DNA of 64,000 nucleotides. Source: Solicoccozyma terricola (taxonomy: Eukaryota; Basidiomycota; Tremellomycetes; Filobasidiales; Piskurozymaceae). The translations under genes were made by a program, and so were the position numbers. The stretch spans positions 773,892-837,891 of the forward strand of contig BCLD01000012.1 in NCBI GenBank assembly GCA_001600875.1, read 5' to 3'. The notes below the pieces were generated by a model. It saw only the letters and a list, made by a program, of their open reading frames with translations, did no database searches and was not told where the DNA came from. This document shows, one piece after another, positions 24,927 to 37,863 of this stretch (position 1 is its first letter; each line of letters begins with the position of its first letter).

Positions 24927-25208
24927 TTGCACTAGAAATCCATGATATAGTTTGTACTTATAAACCATCGCTTATGCATCTAGAGCTGTATGGCGTGCCT
25001 TTTCCGTTTGATACAGTCGTTGTGGCCTGCACCACCATGCGTGCTACCCCTGCCTCTGCTGCCCCTCTGGCCTATGACCCAGGATGACCGTCGACACAGG
25101 AATGATGCCACGTGCGCGCTGTCCAAAGATGGCGACTTATCATAACAGTCCCCTGATCACTTGGTATCGAACAACTATATCGTTGTCGTCCAGGACCACA
25201 TCACTACC

Positions 25209-27252
25209 ATGTCGACATCGTCTACTCAACCGCATCGCCCACGTCTTGATTCACTCAAATCATCGTCTTCTTCGTTCGGTCCATCGCCACGGTGGCGCGG
25301 TGGTCCGCCTAGTCCTACGGTGTGTTTACCCCTTTGTTATTATCTCGTTTTTATGGGTATTTACTGATCAGACGCATTCATCGACGTTCGACCTTGTCTC
25401 ATCTTCCAGCTGTCAGCTACTACTCAAGCTTCCAATCTTGATTTTACAAATCCACCTGGTTTATTGATCACTCGGAAGGACCTCAGGCAATCTATTGCTT
25501 GTTTAGAGGATGTAAAGTTGGAAATCACAATTCCTTCCTCTTGATCTACTCACTGACACAGTGTCTCTTTCATCAACTAGTTATTAACTCAAGCTAAACT
25601 ATTTCGGACCCAACTGATTGCACTGTCAAGAGCTTCAACATCCTTTGCTGGTGCTCTTGACGCTTGTGCGAGGGTTAAAGGGTGTAATGTCGCTGCGGGA
25701 GGATTGATGGGTGCTGGAGGATTAGAATACTTGGCTGGAGGTTGTGAAAGTTTGCTGGTGAGTTTGAGAGGAGGACGATCATTGACTAGAGAAGATATTC
25801 TTTTTGCTAACCCTATCTTTATAATCCTCGTCACGTCGAAAAAAAAAAAAAAACTACTAGGCAGATACATTTTATCGGCAATTCGAGATCCCACTCCTGG
25901 AGACACTTGACAATTACAAGGCCTCAGTGACTGTAAGTTCTCCGTCCCACCTCTTGCATTCCTCTAGGATATGGTAGGGACCTTTATTGATTCCGACGTT
26001 AATTTCGCCAGGATCGTCAAGCTCAATATGAGAAAGCATGCCACGAGAAATCCTCTCTAATACGGAGAACAGAAAGTGAAAATATCAAACATGGTCGAAG
26101 GAAGAAGCGAGGTGAGCCTATCTTTCCCAATTTTTATGCGTATACGTAAGACTCGCATTGAAATGAGAGATCTTGCAAACCTATGTGTTAGACCTTCAAC
26201 AATTTAGACAAGCTTTAGCTACTCTACAAGCTCAAGTGAATGATTTAGATTGTTTGAAATCGACATATCACCAAGAGGTCATGGAAGCTGAGGATGAGGT
26301 GCGTTGAGTGGATTTGTGCTCCGGAGCTACTTTTTTTTCTCTCTCATCGACAAGGCTGATCGTGCAATGATGGGGGTGTTGGTCGTTGTACGTAACGTAC
26401 CTTAAAAACTCAGCTGTGGAATGTCGTTTTGGGAAGAGTTGGATTTTTCGTCCGAGCTCAAATGGAGGTATATGATAAAGTAGCTTGTAAGTCATCTTGC
26501 TCTCCGGTGTTATCGACGAGATTTTGTTCTTGGGCCATTGAAAACTGACATGGCTTCCGCATTTCATTCCCCTCGAAAACAGCCAAAGCAACCGATCAAG
26601 CGCTCGAACCTCTTATTTCATCTCATCCTGATCCATTTGACTCTTATGGACCTCCGAAAGAGGAAGGACAGATATTCAGTGTATTAGCGCCGTGAGTAGT
26701 AGTCGTCGTCGTCGTCGTCGTCGTCGTTGTGCTGTTCCCTGTCGTAAACCGAGTTTAGCAACTGAAGCGTGTGGGGTTGACAGTTTGGGATTGATGAATG
26801 GATTACCGCATTCGAGCACACCTAGTCCAGCGTTATCTAGGGGGATTTCAGGAGGAGGAGGATTGATGTTGTCAACTCCGGCTACGGTAGGAACGTCGGA
26901 TCGAGGCGAGGAAGGGACGGCAGGGAGAGCTGAGAGTGAGGTGGGAGGGAACGGAGGGTTGTTTGATAATGATGATCGAGAGGCGGGTGGTGGTGGCGAT
27001 GTGGTGGCCGGCGGAGGAGAGGCGAGCGAGGGGTGGCGACGGGAGGATGATGGTGATTTGGTGAGAACGAGACGAGAGAGGGAGTTGAGTGTGATTGAGG
27101 ATGGGAATGAGGTGGAGGTGGAGGTGGAGGGGGATGACGTGGCAGTGGCGGTGGCGGTGGCGGGCGGGGAGGATGGAAATGGAAAAGGGAGTGGAGACGG
27201 GAGTGGAGACGGGAGTGGAGAAGGGAGTGGTCGATGTGTAGGGAGTGTGTGA
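25209..27252 (+). CDS. IVY1: Ivy1-like I-BAR phospholipid-binding protein
   Basis: Exons 25209-25319, 25410-25511, 25581-25757, 25861-25932, 26012-26111, 26192-26298, 26414-26486, 26583-26691 and probably 26784-27252 give 439 aa (yeast Ivy1 is 453). Ivy1 binds phospholipids and Ypt7/Gtr1 on the vacuole and regulates membrane traffic and TORC1/EGO. Visible order: Ser-rich start, LLITRKDLRQSIACLEDLL, helical LTQAKLFRTQLIALSRASTSFAGAL, YRQFEIPLLETLDNYKASVT, DRQAQYEKACHEKSSLIRRTE, then LWNVVLGRVGFFVRAQMEVY, together a helical BAR-like bundle. The last exon is less certain: reading through 26691 instead would stop at once after LAP. It encodes a Gly/Glu/Ser-rich tail ending in GSGDGSG repeats. A GTC microsatellite lies in the preceding intron. 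Confidence 0.68.
26702..26726. repeat. GTC trinucleotide microsatellite
   Basis: About eight tandem GTC units at the start of the last intron of the Ivy1-like gene, immediately after the GTGAGT donor. Confidence 0.9.
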
Positions 27253-28126
27253 GCGTGTGAGTGTGTGAGTGTGTGAGTCACTGTAACCTGTACTTGGTGC
27301 TACTGTTAGTTGTATGGTGCCCTACCCTACCCTCCCTCTTACTCCCCCCTAACCCCCTACCCGGCTTTCCCCCCCCCCCGCCCCCGCCCACCGTGAGAAT
27401 GTTTTTGCCACTTTCGTCCCTCTCTGTCTCAAAATCCTCGTCGACCAAAAGCGCTGACCATCTCGCCGTCCAGTCCAGTCGAGCCCATATCACTTCACAC
27501 AAGCAGTGTAAGGGGTACCATATCCCATATCCCATCCTAGTCGCCACCAGCACCAGCACCAGGTCCACATACGGCCCTGCATCGCTGATTGGAGGTTCTT
27601 GCTTGCTCGTCGTCATCACGAGCATCGGAAACAATAGTCCCATCCTAGTCCCACCAAGAAAAAAAAAATCATCGTTTTTTTTTTCTTCTTTCTCCTCATC
27701 ACACCAGGACATTCATTAACCAACCTCACAAGGATCTGATCGACATCGGACACCAACGTCCGTCGAACGGTCTACATTCCTGATCCGAATCTGCATTCGC
27801 GGATACAACATCCGGATCATTTTCTCTCGAGTTCTCCACAGAACAGCAATCACCTACATTCGACACTTTCTTCCGGACCACTTAGTTGTGCGACTCTGGA
27901 ATTTTGAACATAAATCGGTGGATTCACACGAGAACGACCAAGAGGGAACATCTAGCTTCTTCACCGGCGCTTTCGAAAACAATCTCCATCGGTTGATTCT
28001 CTCACCCAAACGATTGACATCACGTTGGGTCTCTAGTTCTTTTTTTTTTCTACAACGCACACGACACCCACACGCCACGCATTTCTTGATAACGATATCA
28101 GAAACCCCATTACCACCCAATTTCAA
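27253..28126. promoter_or_regulatory. eIF4G upstream region / 5' leader
   Basis: 874 bp without a recognised gene, from the Ivy1-like stop to the eIF4G ATG. It begins with GTGTGAGTGTGTGAGT-type repeats, contains a C/G-rich patch at about 27365-27390 and A/T homopolymers at 27659-27690 and 28040-28050. Long pyrimidine-rich segments suggest an extended 5' UTR. No TATA box, RNA gene or convincing short coding exon was found. Confidence 0.4.
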
Positions 28127-31100
28127 ATGAGCAAAGGCGTACCCACCAACACCTCGACTACGGCTTCGACCAACGGTTCTTCTACAACAACGAGTGGTGG
28201 TGCTCAGTCTACGACGACGACGACAGCAGCTTCAGCAGCAACGACTGGAGCCGCCGTCAGATCAGCTTGGTCAAAGGGTCCTCCTCCCGCTACATCCACC
28301 TCCACTTCCACCTCTCCCGCCGTCACATCTACCCCAAACGCCTCCACTCCACCATCTAATGCTAATACTAGACCGTCGTCGGTGACTGGATCACCTAATT
28401 TGGGAGCAGTCAATCAGCCGAATGGCGTGAATGGCGTTGCTGGGAAGGGAGATGGGAAGAAGGCGAGTTTGTTGGCGATTGGAGCGGATGGGAAGCAAGG
28501 TGGAATCGGAACGAAACCGATGAATATCGCGAGAGGTGAGTGGGCGAGAGATTGGTGGCTGCGTTCTCGAAGATGACGACTGACGAAAAACCCGGTTTTT
28601 TATCTCTCATAGGACCAACCTCAGCTATCAACTTTGGTTCCATCGATTCCCCTTCCACTCAACTCTCATCGTCTCCCGCTGCACCAACTAGCACCGGTAA
28701 TCATCTTCCGAGCGGTCTCAAGTCATTTGGCTCTATCGAAGCCGAGAAAGCGGCGTCTGGATTGACAGGAGGACAGCAAAGTTCTCAGGGTCATGCGAGG
28801 AAGAATAGCAACATGGGCGGTCTGACTATTCCACCTTTCCAGGGTGGCAAGACCAGTCCATCCGGGGTTACGTTGGCCTTGCCAGCGACCACCACCGGAG
28901 AAAACAAAGCTTCATCGTCTACCCCGTCTCCTGCCCCAACTCCAGCTACTGCTACAGCCACCGCCACCGCCACCGCCACCAGTGAAACCGCTCCTCCCAC
29001 CAACGCTCCAAAGAAGTTCAACCCACATACCCTCTTCCAATCCGCCGGCGGATCTCAAACTCCTGCGTCCTCGATGGCCGCTTCGACTGCTTCGCCGCCT
29101 GCTTCTCAAGGTCCTCCCGCCGGGATGTACCAACCTCAATCCGCACAACAAGGTGGTGGTCGACCGGTATTGCAACAATCTCACGGTTACGATTCGCAAG
29201 GTCGACCACTCTTGGGTGGAAGCGCTCAGTTCGTTCCAGGTATGCAAATGCAACAACCTTTCCCAGGTATGTCTCCGTACCCGCAACATCAACAGGGAAT
29301 GCCTCAATATCGAGCCGGACCAGGTCAACCTCCTCTCCCCGTTCAACGATCGCCTTCAATGAGTCACCAGCAGCCCAACTTTAACCCGCAGTTTAGACCG
29401 GGTCAACAGCAACAACAAGGTGGACCACCAGCGAGGAGTGGGGCTAGTGGATTGAGTCCAAGACCCCAACATCAGCAGTTGCCGAACTTTGGTGGGATGC
29501 ATCCCGCTCAGATGGGTTATCCAGGCATGCCGTATGGTCAGCAGGGCTTTTACGTGAGTAATGGTCATTGGTTAGTCATGCTCGAAACCGCATGTACTGA
29601 TGTTCAGTGGCACTTCCAACAAACAGGCATACGCTCAGAACCCATATGAGCAGCAGGGTCAGTATATGGGACCGCCACAATGGCAAGGTCAAACTCGACC
29701 AGGTGGTGGCTACCAAGGAGTCGGCATGCCATTGTCACCTCGCAATGCACCCACTGCGCTTCCTGGAGGATCCTCCCCAGCACCATCCCATACCGGTATT
29801 CAGCCCGCAATCTCTGGATCACCCTCCCCAGCTCTCACATCAGCACGACCCGCTAGCGGTCAGCCTCTCCCTCACTCCTTGTCGCATACGAGTAGCGCAA
29901 TGTCCACCACCCCATCTTCGCAATCATCAATTCCTGGTACTCCTAATCAGATCCCAGCTCGCCCTCTTCCATTCCAAACACCTTCGTTCGCTGGCCAGTT
30001 CTCTCCTCTTCCCGTTGGACAAGGGCCTCCAGGCTCGCCGATGGCTGCCAGCTTATCCGCTGGCGCTTCCTCATTTACTCCTCGAGCCAAGAGCGCGATC
30101 AAAATCTCGAGGCCGGATGGTACAGCTTTCGACATCGCAGCTGCAGCCACCGCTGCTAAATCGAGTCAAGTCAATGGTTCGGCTACATCATCAGCACATG
30201 CCTCAGAGACTGAAACAGTTGCTTCGCCGTCGTCCGTCGAGACTCCAGCTTCGAAGGTCAAGACAGGCCTGCCATACAAACCCGTCGTAGTTCGACTTGA
30301 GACCGAAGCTCAGAAAGTGGCAAGGTTGGCTGAGGAAGCCAAGGAGCGAAAGATCAAAGAGATTGAGCAGAAAGAGGCAGAGGAGCGCAAGGAGAGAAAG
30401 GCAAGGGAGGAGAAGGAGAAAGCCGAGAAGGCGGAGAAGGAGAAGAAGGAAGCTGAGGAGAAGGTGAGCTTGTTTATGAGCGCGTGCTCGTACCAGAGCT
30501 GACAATGTCGCGAACCTACGCAGGCCGAGGAGGAGCGAGTAGCTCGGGAGAAGTCCGAAGCTGAAGCGGCCATCGCCAAAGAGGCAGAGAAGAAGGCCGA
30601 GGAGGAGCGGATCCTCAAGGCCGAGGAGGCTCGCAAGGACGCAGAGGCCAAGGCCAAGGCCGACGCCGATAACCAGGCGACGGAGGAGTTGGCAACGGCT
30701 TCAAAGGAATCGGCTAAGCCAGATCTTCTTGCCCCTCTGGCCTCTCCCTCCGCCACATCGTCTCCCCTCGCCTCTCCGTCGCTTGCACACGCTAGTCTCC
30801 CCGCGAAGCCGACTACCACATTCGCCGCTCGTCGACCCATGCCTGCAGCTCTCGACCTCGCGCCAGCTTCCTCTGCACCACCTTCCCCAACTATCGCCTC
30901 CGCCTCCGCTATCAGCTCAGCCAAGGCTATCGAGGACATTCATTCGATCACTTACCCCTCGTCCCTTCGGTCTCCTGATCCGACCCTGAATGTCGATGCA
31001 TCTCCCGGCAAGTTCCGTTACGATCGGGGTTTCCTTCTGCAGTTCATGGATATCTGCAAAGAAAAGCCGGAGACACTCCCTCCTTTGGCAGTCATCGGTA

Positions 31101-33747
31101 TGGAAGCCGAGTCTGGTACCTTTGGTAGTCGCACTTCTCGTGGAGGTGTTAGTCGCAATCAATCGAGCCAAACCGGAATGCCTCGTGGTGGTATGGGTCT
31201 TGGCATCGGCAGCATGACCGGGCAAATGGGGCAATTCGCCGGGAAAGGTGCCGCAATTGGTGCATTCGGCACTGGCAACTTTGGTTCTGCGCGAGGATCG
31301 ACGAGTGAGGAGCGCCTTGCTGCTGCGAACAGCCGAATGCAAGGCGCAAGCTCATTCGGTGGCCGCAACTCCTCATCTGGAATGGCTCGCACACCGAGCC
31401 AGACAGGTGCGATGGGCTCAATGTCCTCAATGAGCATCCGCCGTCCTCCAGGAGGCGGAAGTAGCCGTGGCAAGCCTCGACCCGAGGCCAGAGCTCCTCA
31501 GGTCACTCAGCTCGAGCCCGGAGTCGCTCCTCTCGAACAGACACTCAACCGCTGGAAGCCTATGGTTCAGGTGAAGAAGGGCGGAGCTGGTCAAGTAGAC
31601 GAAAACTCTCCCGAGTTTGTTGAGCGAAAGGTCAAAGCCTTACTCAACAAGCTCACAAAGGAGAAATTCGAGTCGATCTCCAATCAGATCCTTCAATGGG
31701 CCAACAAGTCGGCCAACGAGAAGGATGGTCAGACCCTTCGTCTCGTTATCAAGCTCATCTTCGAGAAGGCCAAGGACGAGCAGTTCTGGTCAGAGATGTA
31801 TGCTCAGCTTTGTGTCAAGATAAACCAGGAGCTTAGCAACGACGTTCAAGATGAGCTTATGACTGAGAAGGATGGAACGCCGATCTCTGGTGGAGCATTG
31901 TTCCGCAAGTACCTCCTTGGTCGATGTCAGGAGGACTTCGAGAAAGGATGGAAGAAGAGGGAGGATGCTACCGTCGCCGCGAAGACCAAGGCGGACGTCG
32001 ATGCGCAGAAGAAGGCTGACCACGACAAGGCCGTCGCTGGCGGACAGCAAGTTGAGGAGTTCAAGTTCTCCGAAGAATACTACGCTGAACAGACCGCCAA
32101 GCGTCAAGGTCTCGGTCTCGTCAAGTTCGTCGGAGAGCTGTTCAAACTGGGTCAGCTGTCGACCAAGATCATCGTGGCCTGCATCAAGCAGCTCCTGATG
32201 AACGTCACAAATCCGGACGAGGAGGATGTCGAATCACTTTGCCAGTTGTTGTCGACTACCGGTGAAGGTCTCGACAGGTACAACGCCCAGAGCAGTGGCT
32301 CGGTCAGCGTCTTCATGCAGCGTATGGAGGAGCTTAGCCGAAGTGAGAACATCTCATCGCGTATCAAGTTTATGGTTTTGGTGAGTTACAAGTTACTATG
32401 ATGGGGGCTCGGAATAGCACACTGATTTGCAAACATTGTTGGCATAGGACGTAATTGAACTCCGAAAGAACAATTGGAAGGGTCGAAAGTCGGCTGCGAA
32501 CGCTGGACCGATGACGATCGAGGAGGTCCATAGAGCTGTGAGTACATCAGACTGGACCAAGCTCAGCAGCGATCATCGCTCACGTCCTCATCCGTGCTCC
32601 TTGTCCTGCAGGCCCAAAAGGAGCAGCAAGATGCAGCTCGAGCAGCTGCCATGGCTCCTCGTGGTGACTCGATGTCTCGAGGTGGTTCTAGACGAGGGGA
32701 TCAGCGCGCTCCATTCCCAGGTGGTCAGGGCGGTCCCGCTGGTCCGGAAGGCTGGACTCCAGTTGGCAACCGAGCACCTGCAAAGGCCGCTGACATGTCC
32801 CATTTCGGCAAAATTAAGTCTGGCGGACCGCAAAATTTCGGTCCATCAAGCGTATTCGCCAGCAAGAAGTCAGGACGAGCGGGAGACGCTACTCCTCCGC
32901 TGTCGAGGACCTCGTCGTCTGCCAACATGTTTGGAGCGCTTGCCAACGCTGGCGAGGGCCAGGCCCCGGGAGATGCTGCTGGACCGTCTCCATCTGCCGG
33001 TGTTGTTGCTGAAGCTGGACCTCAGCGCAAGAAGCTGGTCCTTGCACCGCGAACGGCACCGAAGGAGGGCGAGGGGGATAAGGAGGGCGAAGGGGATGAG
33101 GAGGAAGAGGAAGAAGAGGATGATGAGACCTCTGTGGCAAACAATGGCGACGATGCTGCTGCTGGTACCGGTGGCGACTTTGAGGGTTCTTCGATGACCA
33201 AAGAAGATGTGGAGCGAAAGATCACTGCCGACTTGAAGGAGCTTTGGGGAGAGAAGGAAACGCTGGGTACGAGACGGTCGGAGGATATCGTCGAGTACTT
33301 TTCGTACTTGCCTGAGGGCGCTCGTCCGATGCTGGCAAGCAAGTTGGTCGATGAGGTTTTCCGGATAGCAAAGAAGGCCGACACGGACATCGTGGCGAGC
33401 GGTATCGAGATGGCTGTCGATCAAGGTTTGATCACTTCGGATGTCGTCAAACAGAGGTGAGCGTTGAAAGGGGGTGTGAAAGATCTGGCGATGGTTTGAT
33501 CCTGACAATTGTTACGCACAGCCTTGTCCCATCCGTCGAACTTCTCGACGATTTGGCTGTCGACATCCCTCTAGCGTACACCTTTACTGCCAATGTCATC
33601 GTCGCCGCTGGTCTTTCTCAACTCGACGTCGAGGAACTGGCCGACAAGATCGAGGAGCTCGGCGAGGCTATGATCAAACCAAAAGATAAGCTACTGAGAG
33701 CGGTGGCGAAGGTGCAGGCAGAGAAGGAGGGTCCCGATGAGGCCTAA
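28127..33747 (+). CDS. TIF4631: Translation initiation factor eIF4G
   Basis: Exons 28127-28535, 28613-29553, 29627-30463, 30524-32380, 32448-32537, 32612-33456 and 33522-33747 give 1734 aa, phases closing. eIF4G is the scaffold of the cap-binding eIF4F complex, linking eIF4E, eIF4A, Pab1 and eIF3. The first ~700 residues are Gln/Pro/Gly/Ser-rich (PABP-binding, disordered), followed by a highly charged KE-rich helix encoded at 30330-30700. An eIF4E-binding motif YDRGFLL (YxxxxL plus hydrophobic) is at about residue 894. The MIF4G domain spans about 1090-1350 (VERKVKALLNKLTKEKF, LRLVIKLIFEKAKDEQFW, YLLGRCQEDFEKGW). A C-terminal MA3-like domain starts at about 1573 (DVERKITADLKELW) and ends with LVPSVELLDDLAVDIPLAY. 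An RGG-rich linker lies between. Yeast eIF4G1 lacks the MA3 domain; this longer layout is the one seen in basidiomycetes and animals. Confidence 0.93.
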
Positions 33748-34413
33748 CGATTGCATTGCGACGAGGACGAGTCTAGCATAGAAGGTGAGTCCGAGGTTAT
33801 CTGTGAGATTGCGATGAGGGCAGCCGACGCTGACCGTGTTTGGCCCGGCACACAGCATACACATACATCACTTGCTCGCATATTCAAAGTATCACACCAG
33901 ATCGCCTCTGATGACACGCTACATGGCGTCCGTCTCTCACTGTCCTCTACTCTAGCTATACCTGTCATGTGTTGCTGTGAACGAGTCTATCATAATTCGC
34001 AGTAGAATGAGCAGACCACCGTTGATCGCCCATGAGCATGAGCATGAGCATACACGTGTCTGTTGACCAGCTGGAGGAAATAATTATAGCCTCGGCCCAA
34101 AACACCACATCCTGCTTTTTTCCACATCTCCCGTCTCCCGGCGCACTCATCCGACTCGTTCGTTCACCTCAAGCGATCCGTCGCTCCCTTGCTCCCTTCG
34201 TCCTCACACAACCCTAGCTCATCGGCGTTGAACAACCACCCCCGGCACTCCATGTTGAATGGTCCACACTTCATCCACCAGCATATCCCTCTACTCTTGG
34301 ATGGCCAGTTGCGGTATTGGCTAATGTCAGCTGTGCGTGCTCCTCTCTCAACCTCCATGTACGGCAACCCACTTCACTCTCCGATTGTACTGGCATAAAG
34401 ATCCTCGCCAAAC
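33748..34413. other. Intergenic region between eIF4G and the CorA gene
   Basis: 666 bp holding the eIF4G 3' UTR and the CorA-gene promoter. A short GAGCAT repeat (GAGCATGAGCATGAGCAT) lies at about 34033-34050. No open frame with coding character and no RNA gene was recognised. Confidence 0.4.
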
Positions 34414-37400
34414 ATGTCCAGCTCAATCAAGGTCAGGGACTTTTATACGTCGTCGCCGACCACGTCCGCGGCGGACAGACGTCGAAATCTCAGTCCACAG
34501 CTCACTTTCTCTACACCTCGTCGACCAACACGAGAGCAGGACATCACGGATGGATATAGAGAATTCATCACAAACTATGGAACTCCGAGGATGTCCTCCA
34601 GCTCGTCTCCAACGCCGTACGCAGAGCAACTTTTCAGCCCCACAATAGGGGCAAGGACTGGGGGAACACCCAGAGGGCCCTCCGCCATTGAGAATCTTCA
34701 TTTACCAGACGGAGCGATCGGAACAGATTTTTACGATGGTGCACAGGGGGATCTGTACAGGGATTCAGCGAGTATTCCTGCTCAATACGCAAGTCTGGCG
34801 CAAAGAACAGCGGACAATGAAGTCGCTGTCGAGGATGAAAGCGACTCTAGCGATTCCTCGTCTTTGTCCGGTCTGGATCTTGGAAGACGTATCACTCGGG
34901 CAGTCGGAGGTGCGTTACGAAGACGAGGATCAGGAGCATCTTCTAGCTCTTCGTCGGATGGCGAAAATAACAGCATCATGACGGATAAAACGGGTTCCAA
35001 CAAACGAAGTCGCAGACGTTCAAGACGATCAATCTCGCGTGGACTATCTTTCGCGACGCAAAGATCTCGGACCGACTCGATGGACTCGACAGCAAAATCG
35101 GTCGGCGCCCGTCGTCAGATCCTACCAGTCCATCGAGAGTTCACTCTGCTGATGCCGTCTGGCTCAGCTCTCGTGTTGAACTCTATGGAAGCCGCTCAGA
35201 ACAATGTAGTGCCCGGAGAAACCCAACCTCATCAAGCTCAGAATTCTCGACTCTTGACTACGCCAGTCTTGACTGATATCATCTCTGCGATACGAAGTAT
35301 CAGAAGCCAATCCAGCTATTTTGCACCACAGAGAGCGACCAAGTCACCTCCACCGAGTGCCTCCGCTTCAGATCCTGGAATCAGACCTTATCAAAAGTCA
35401 ACAAAGGCAAAAAGGACGAAGAGGAGTCGCTTGGATCAACTGCGGGAGGATCTACAGGAGGAATCGTCTGATGCTGTCAAGCGGACCGTCACTGATGTAG
35501 ACGTTGCTGGCTTGAATGACAGCCATCCATCCTTGATTCTTCGGCCAAAGAGCGCTTCAGATGTTCTTGGATTAGGTGGTCATGTCACCATTCCTCATCT
35601 TACCGGAAAGAAACATCCGAGGCAGCCACGGGAGTTTGCGCTGCCACCTCGTTTATTGATGGCGCCGCCTCTCAGTACCAATGCGGAACGACCTGATCCC
35701 TTCAGCTTGGATGAAGCGATTGGCAAATTACAATCGGCGTCCAACTTAAAAACGGCGAAAGATGGTTGTTGGTGGTTGGATGTCTCTTGTCCAGGATGGA
35801 AGGATCTCCGAGATCTCGGCGAGGTGAGCTGGGATCACTCCCCCGATACTGATGTGACTAGGGTCGTCTCTAACCATGTCCCTCCTACAGCTCCTGCACC
35901 TCCATCCACTTACACTTGAAGATGTCCTCCAACGTGAACCTCGCGAGAAGATCGACGTCTACGAAGGCCTTGGATACTACTTCATCGTGTTCCGAGCTAT
36001 CGACGAGACGTACTTCCGGTATACCGCGCCAGCCACAGTCAATTCCCAGCCGGCCGGTGGTGTAGATCCTTCTTTCTCATCATGGTCCAGGCGAATGTTT
36101 GCCAGAGCCAAATCCAGGCTCAGGCGAAAGCATGGGATGTCTGTTCAAGAAACATTGGACGATGTACGAGCGAATGATAAGGGTCGAGTCGAGATTGTCG
36201 AAGACCGACCTGGTAAAGAAGGTTTAGAAGGTGTCGGTGTGGGAGGATTGAATGTATATTTGGCGGTATTCCCGGACGGCGTTGTCAGTGTGAGTTATAG
36301 AACATAAACCCCCACCTTGCGTTACCCCAAAGATCTTGTCTAACCTTAACATTCACCCATGTCCAGTTCCACTTCGACGACATCTCGAAACATACTGCAC
36401 ACGTCAGGGACCGTCTCCTGACCATGAGAGACAATGTCAGCGCAGACTGGATCGCTCACGGTCTTTTAGACTCCATCGTCGACGCCTTCTTCCCTCTCAT
36501 CAGCTACATCGACGAGGAAGTGGACATCATCGATTCACTCGTCGCGGACCCCTCTACCGATCCCAGGGCGCCGTTTAAGAAACCAACCGCCGCCGAAAGT
36601 CTAGCGGCAGACTACCTCGCAAACATACCTGCAAATGAGGAGCACATTGAATTGCAGGATCGGAAGGATTACCTGAATAGTCCTCCCTCTTTAGGTGGGA
36701 GTCCGAACTCACTCGGCATGAAGAACAGTGGAGTCTTGGAACGTGTTCGTAAATCCGTCACTTCGCCGTTCAATCCGATTGCTCGGTGGTGTTCCAGGAA
36801 ACAGATGCCCGTCCGTCAGCGTCTACACCACGCGTCTCTGCTCGTTTCGACCTCGACACCCATGTTATATGCCCGCTTTTTCGCGAGGCGTACTGGTACA
36901 GTCCTTGGGCTGTATGGGAAAAAGCAGAGGAAGAAACAGATACTGCCTGATCCGATATTCGACAGACGGGAAATGTTGCGCAGGATGACAGAAATGCGAC
37001 GTCTTGTGACTGGCATGACCCGTCTGCTCGGATTCAAACATCAAGTCGTTAGCAGACTGAAGAGAAGGGCTGGCAATGAGGGTGGTGAGGTCGGAGCTTA
37101 TATCGGAGACGTGCACGGTGAGTGTTGAGAAGATCAATCACATGCAACTTTCATGAGTTGGCATATCAGTACACTGATTATACGTTGCTTGCCAGATCAC
37201 ATCTGCATGCTTGAAACTTCTCTCCTTCATCACGAAAACGTCTTGAACCACTGTCAGTCGGCGTACATCAGTCACATTGGCGTATCCTTCGCGCTGGTTC
37301 GTGGTCAGACAGACCAGTCAATTCTCGCGCTGTCCGTCGTGTCGATAGGGGTACTTCCTATGCAATTTGTCGTTAGTGAGTGCCGGGTTGGAAGAATTTC

Positions 37401-37733
37401 ATCGGGGAAATGCAGCTGATGTCTGACTGGTCCGTCGCCGAAGGTATGTTCTCGCTCAACGTTCACATACCATGTAATGGCGATAGGTTCCACCATCTGA
37501 AGGCGGATGGGACTCCAGCGCCATTCAATGGCTTTTTCATGATTCTTGCGGCGGTGGTGGTGATTGGCGCGGGTGTATTGTCCCTAGTCAAACTGTGGAA
37601 GGTGCAAGCAGCAGTAAAGTGGAGTAGGATCAACGCGCTGCGTGCGGGGAACACACCCGTCCCTGCGAAGGCGGAACGTCAACGTAAACAGAGATGGGCG
37701 TTGAAGTGGCCTCTAACGAAGAAAACGGAGTGA
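34414..37733 (+). CDS. MNR2: CorA-family metal ion transporter, ALR/MNR2 type, with SLN in place of GMN
   Basis: Exons 34414-35823, 35891-36289, 36367-37117, 37196-37375 and 37444-37733 give 1009 aa, phases closing. The CorA/Mrs2/Alr superfamily forms pentameric Mg2+ channels; Mnr2 acts at the vacuole, Alr1 at the plasma membrane. About 420 basic, Ser-rich residues precede the soluble domain, recognisable from WWLDVSCPGWKDLRDLGE, LHLHPLTLEDVLQREPREKI and YYFIVFRAI. Long helices follow (ADWIAHGLLDSIVDAFFPLI, FDRREMLRRMTEMRRLVTG, HICMLETSLLHHENVLN). TM1 is about residues 895-913 and TM2 about 943-965. The pore signature after TM1 should be GMN but reads SMFSLN at 914-919, directly at the exon 4/5 junction. 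The phase was checked and no other acceptor restores GMN. The symbol is given by architecture, not proven. Confidence 0.8.
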
Positions 37734-37863
37734 CATCATATATAGATGAGGATACACGTTTACGACTGGGATGATTATGGAGCTTTTCGTGTAATGGTCA
37801 CTAATGAGGTTGCTATATATATACTGTGATACATATTCACGTTGTCGCTGTTTAAACGATGAA

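Noticed and set aside
30310..30939. Long antisense open frame over eIF4G
   Set aside because: It is the Ala/Ser-rich mirror of the Lys/Glu/Ala-rich coding strand; splice phases and domains support only the plus-strand gene.
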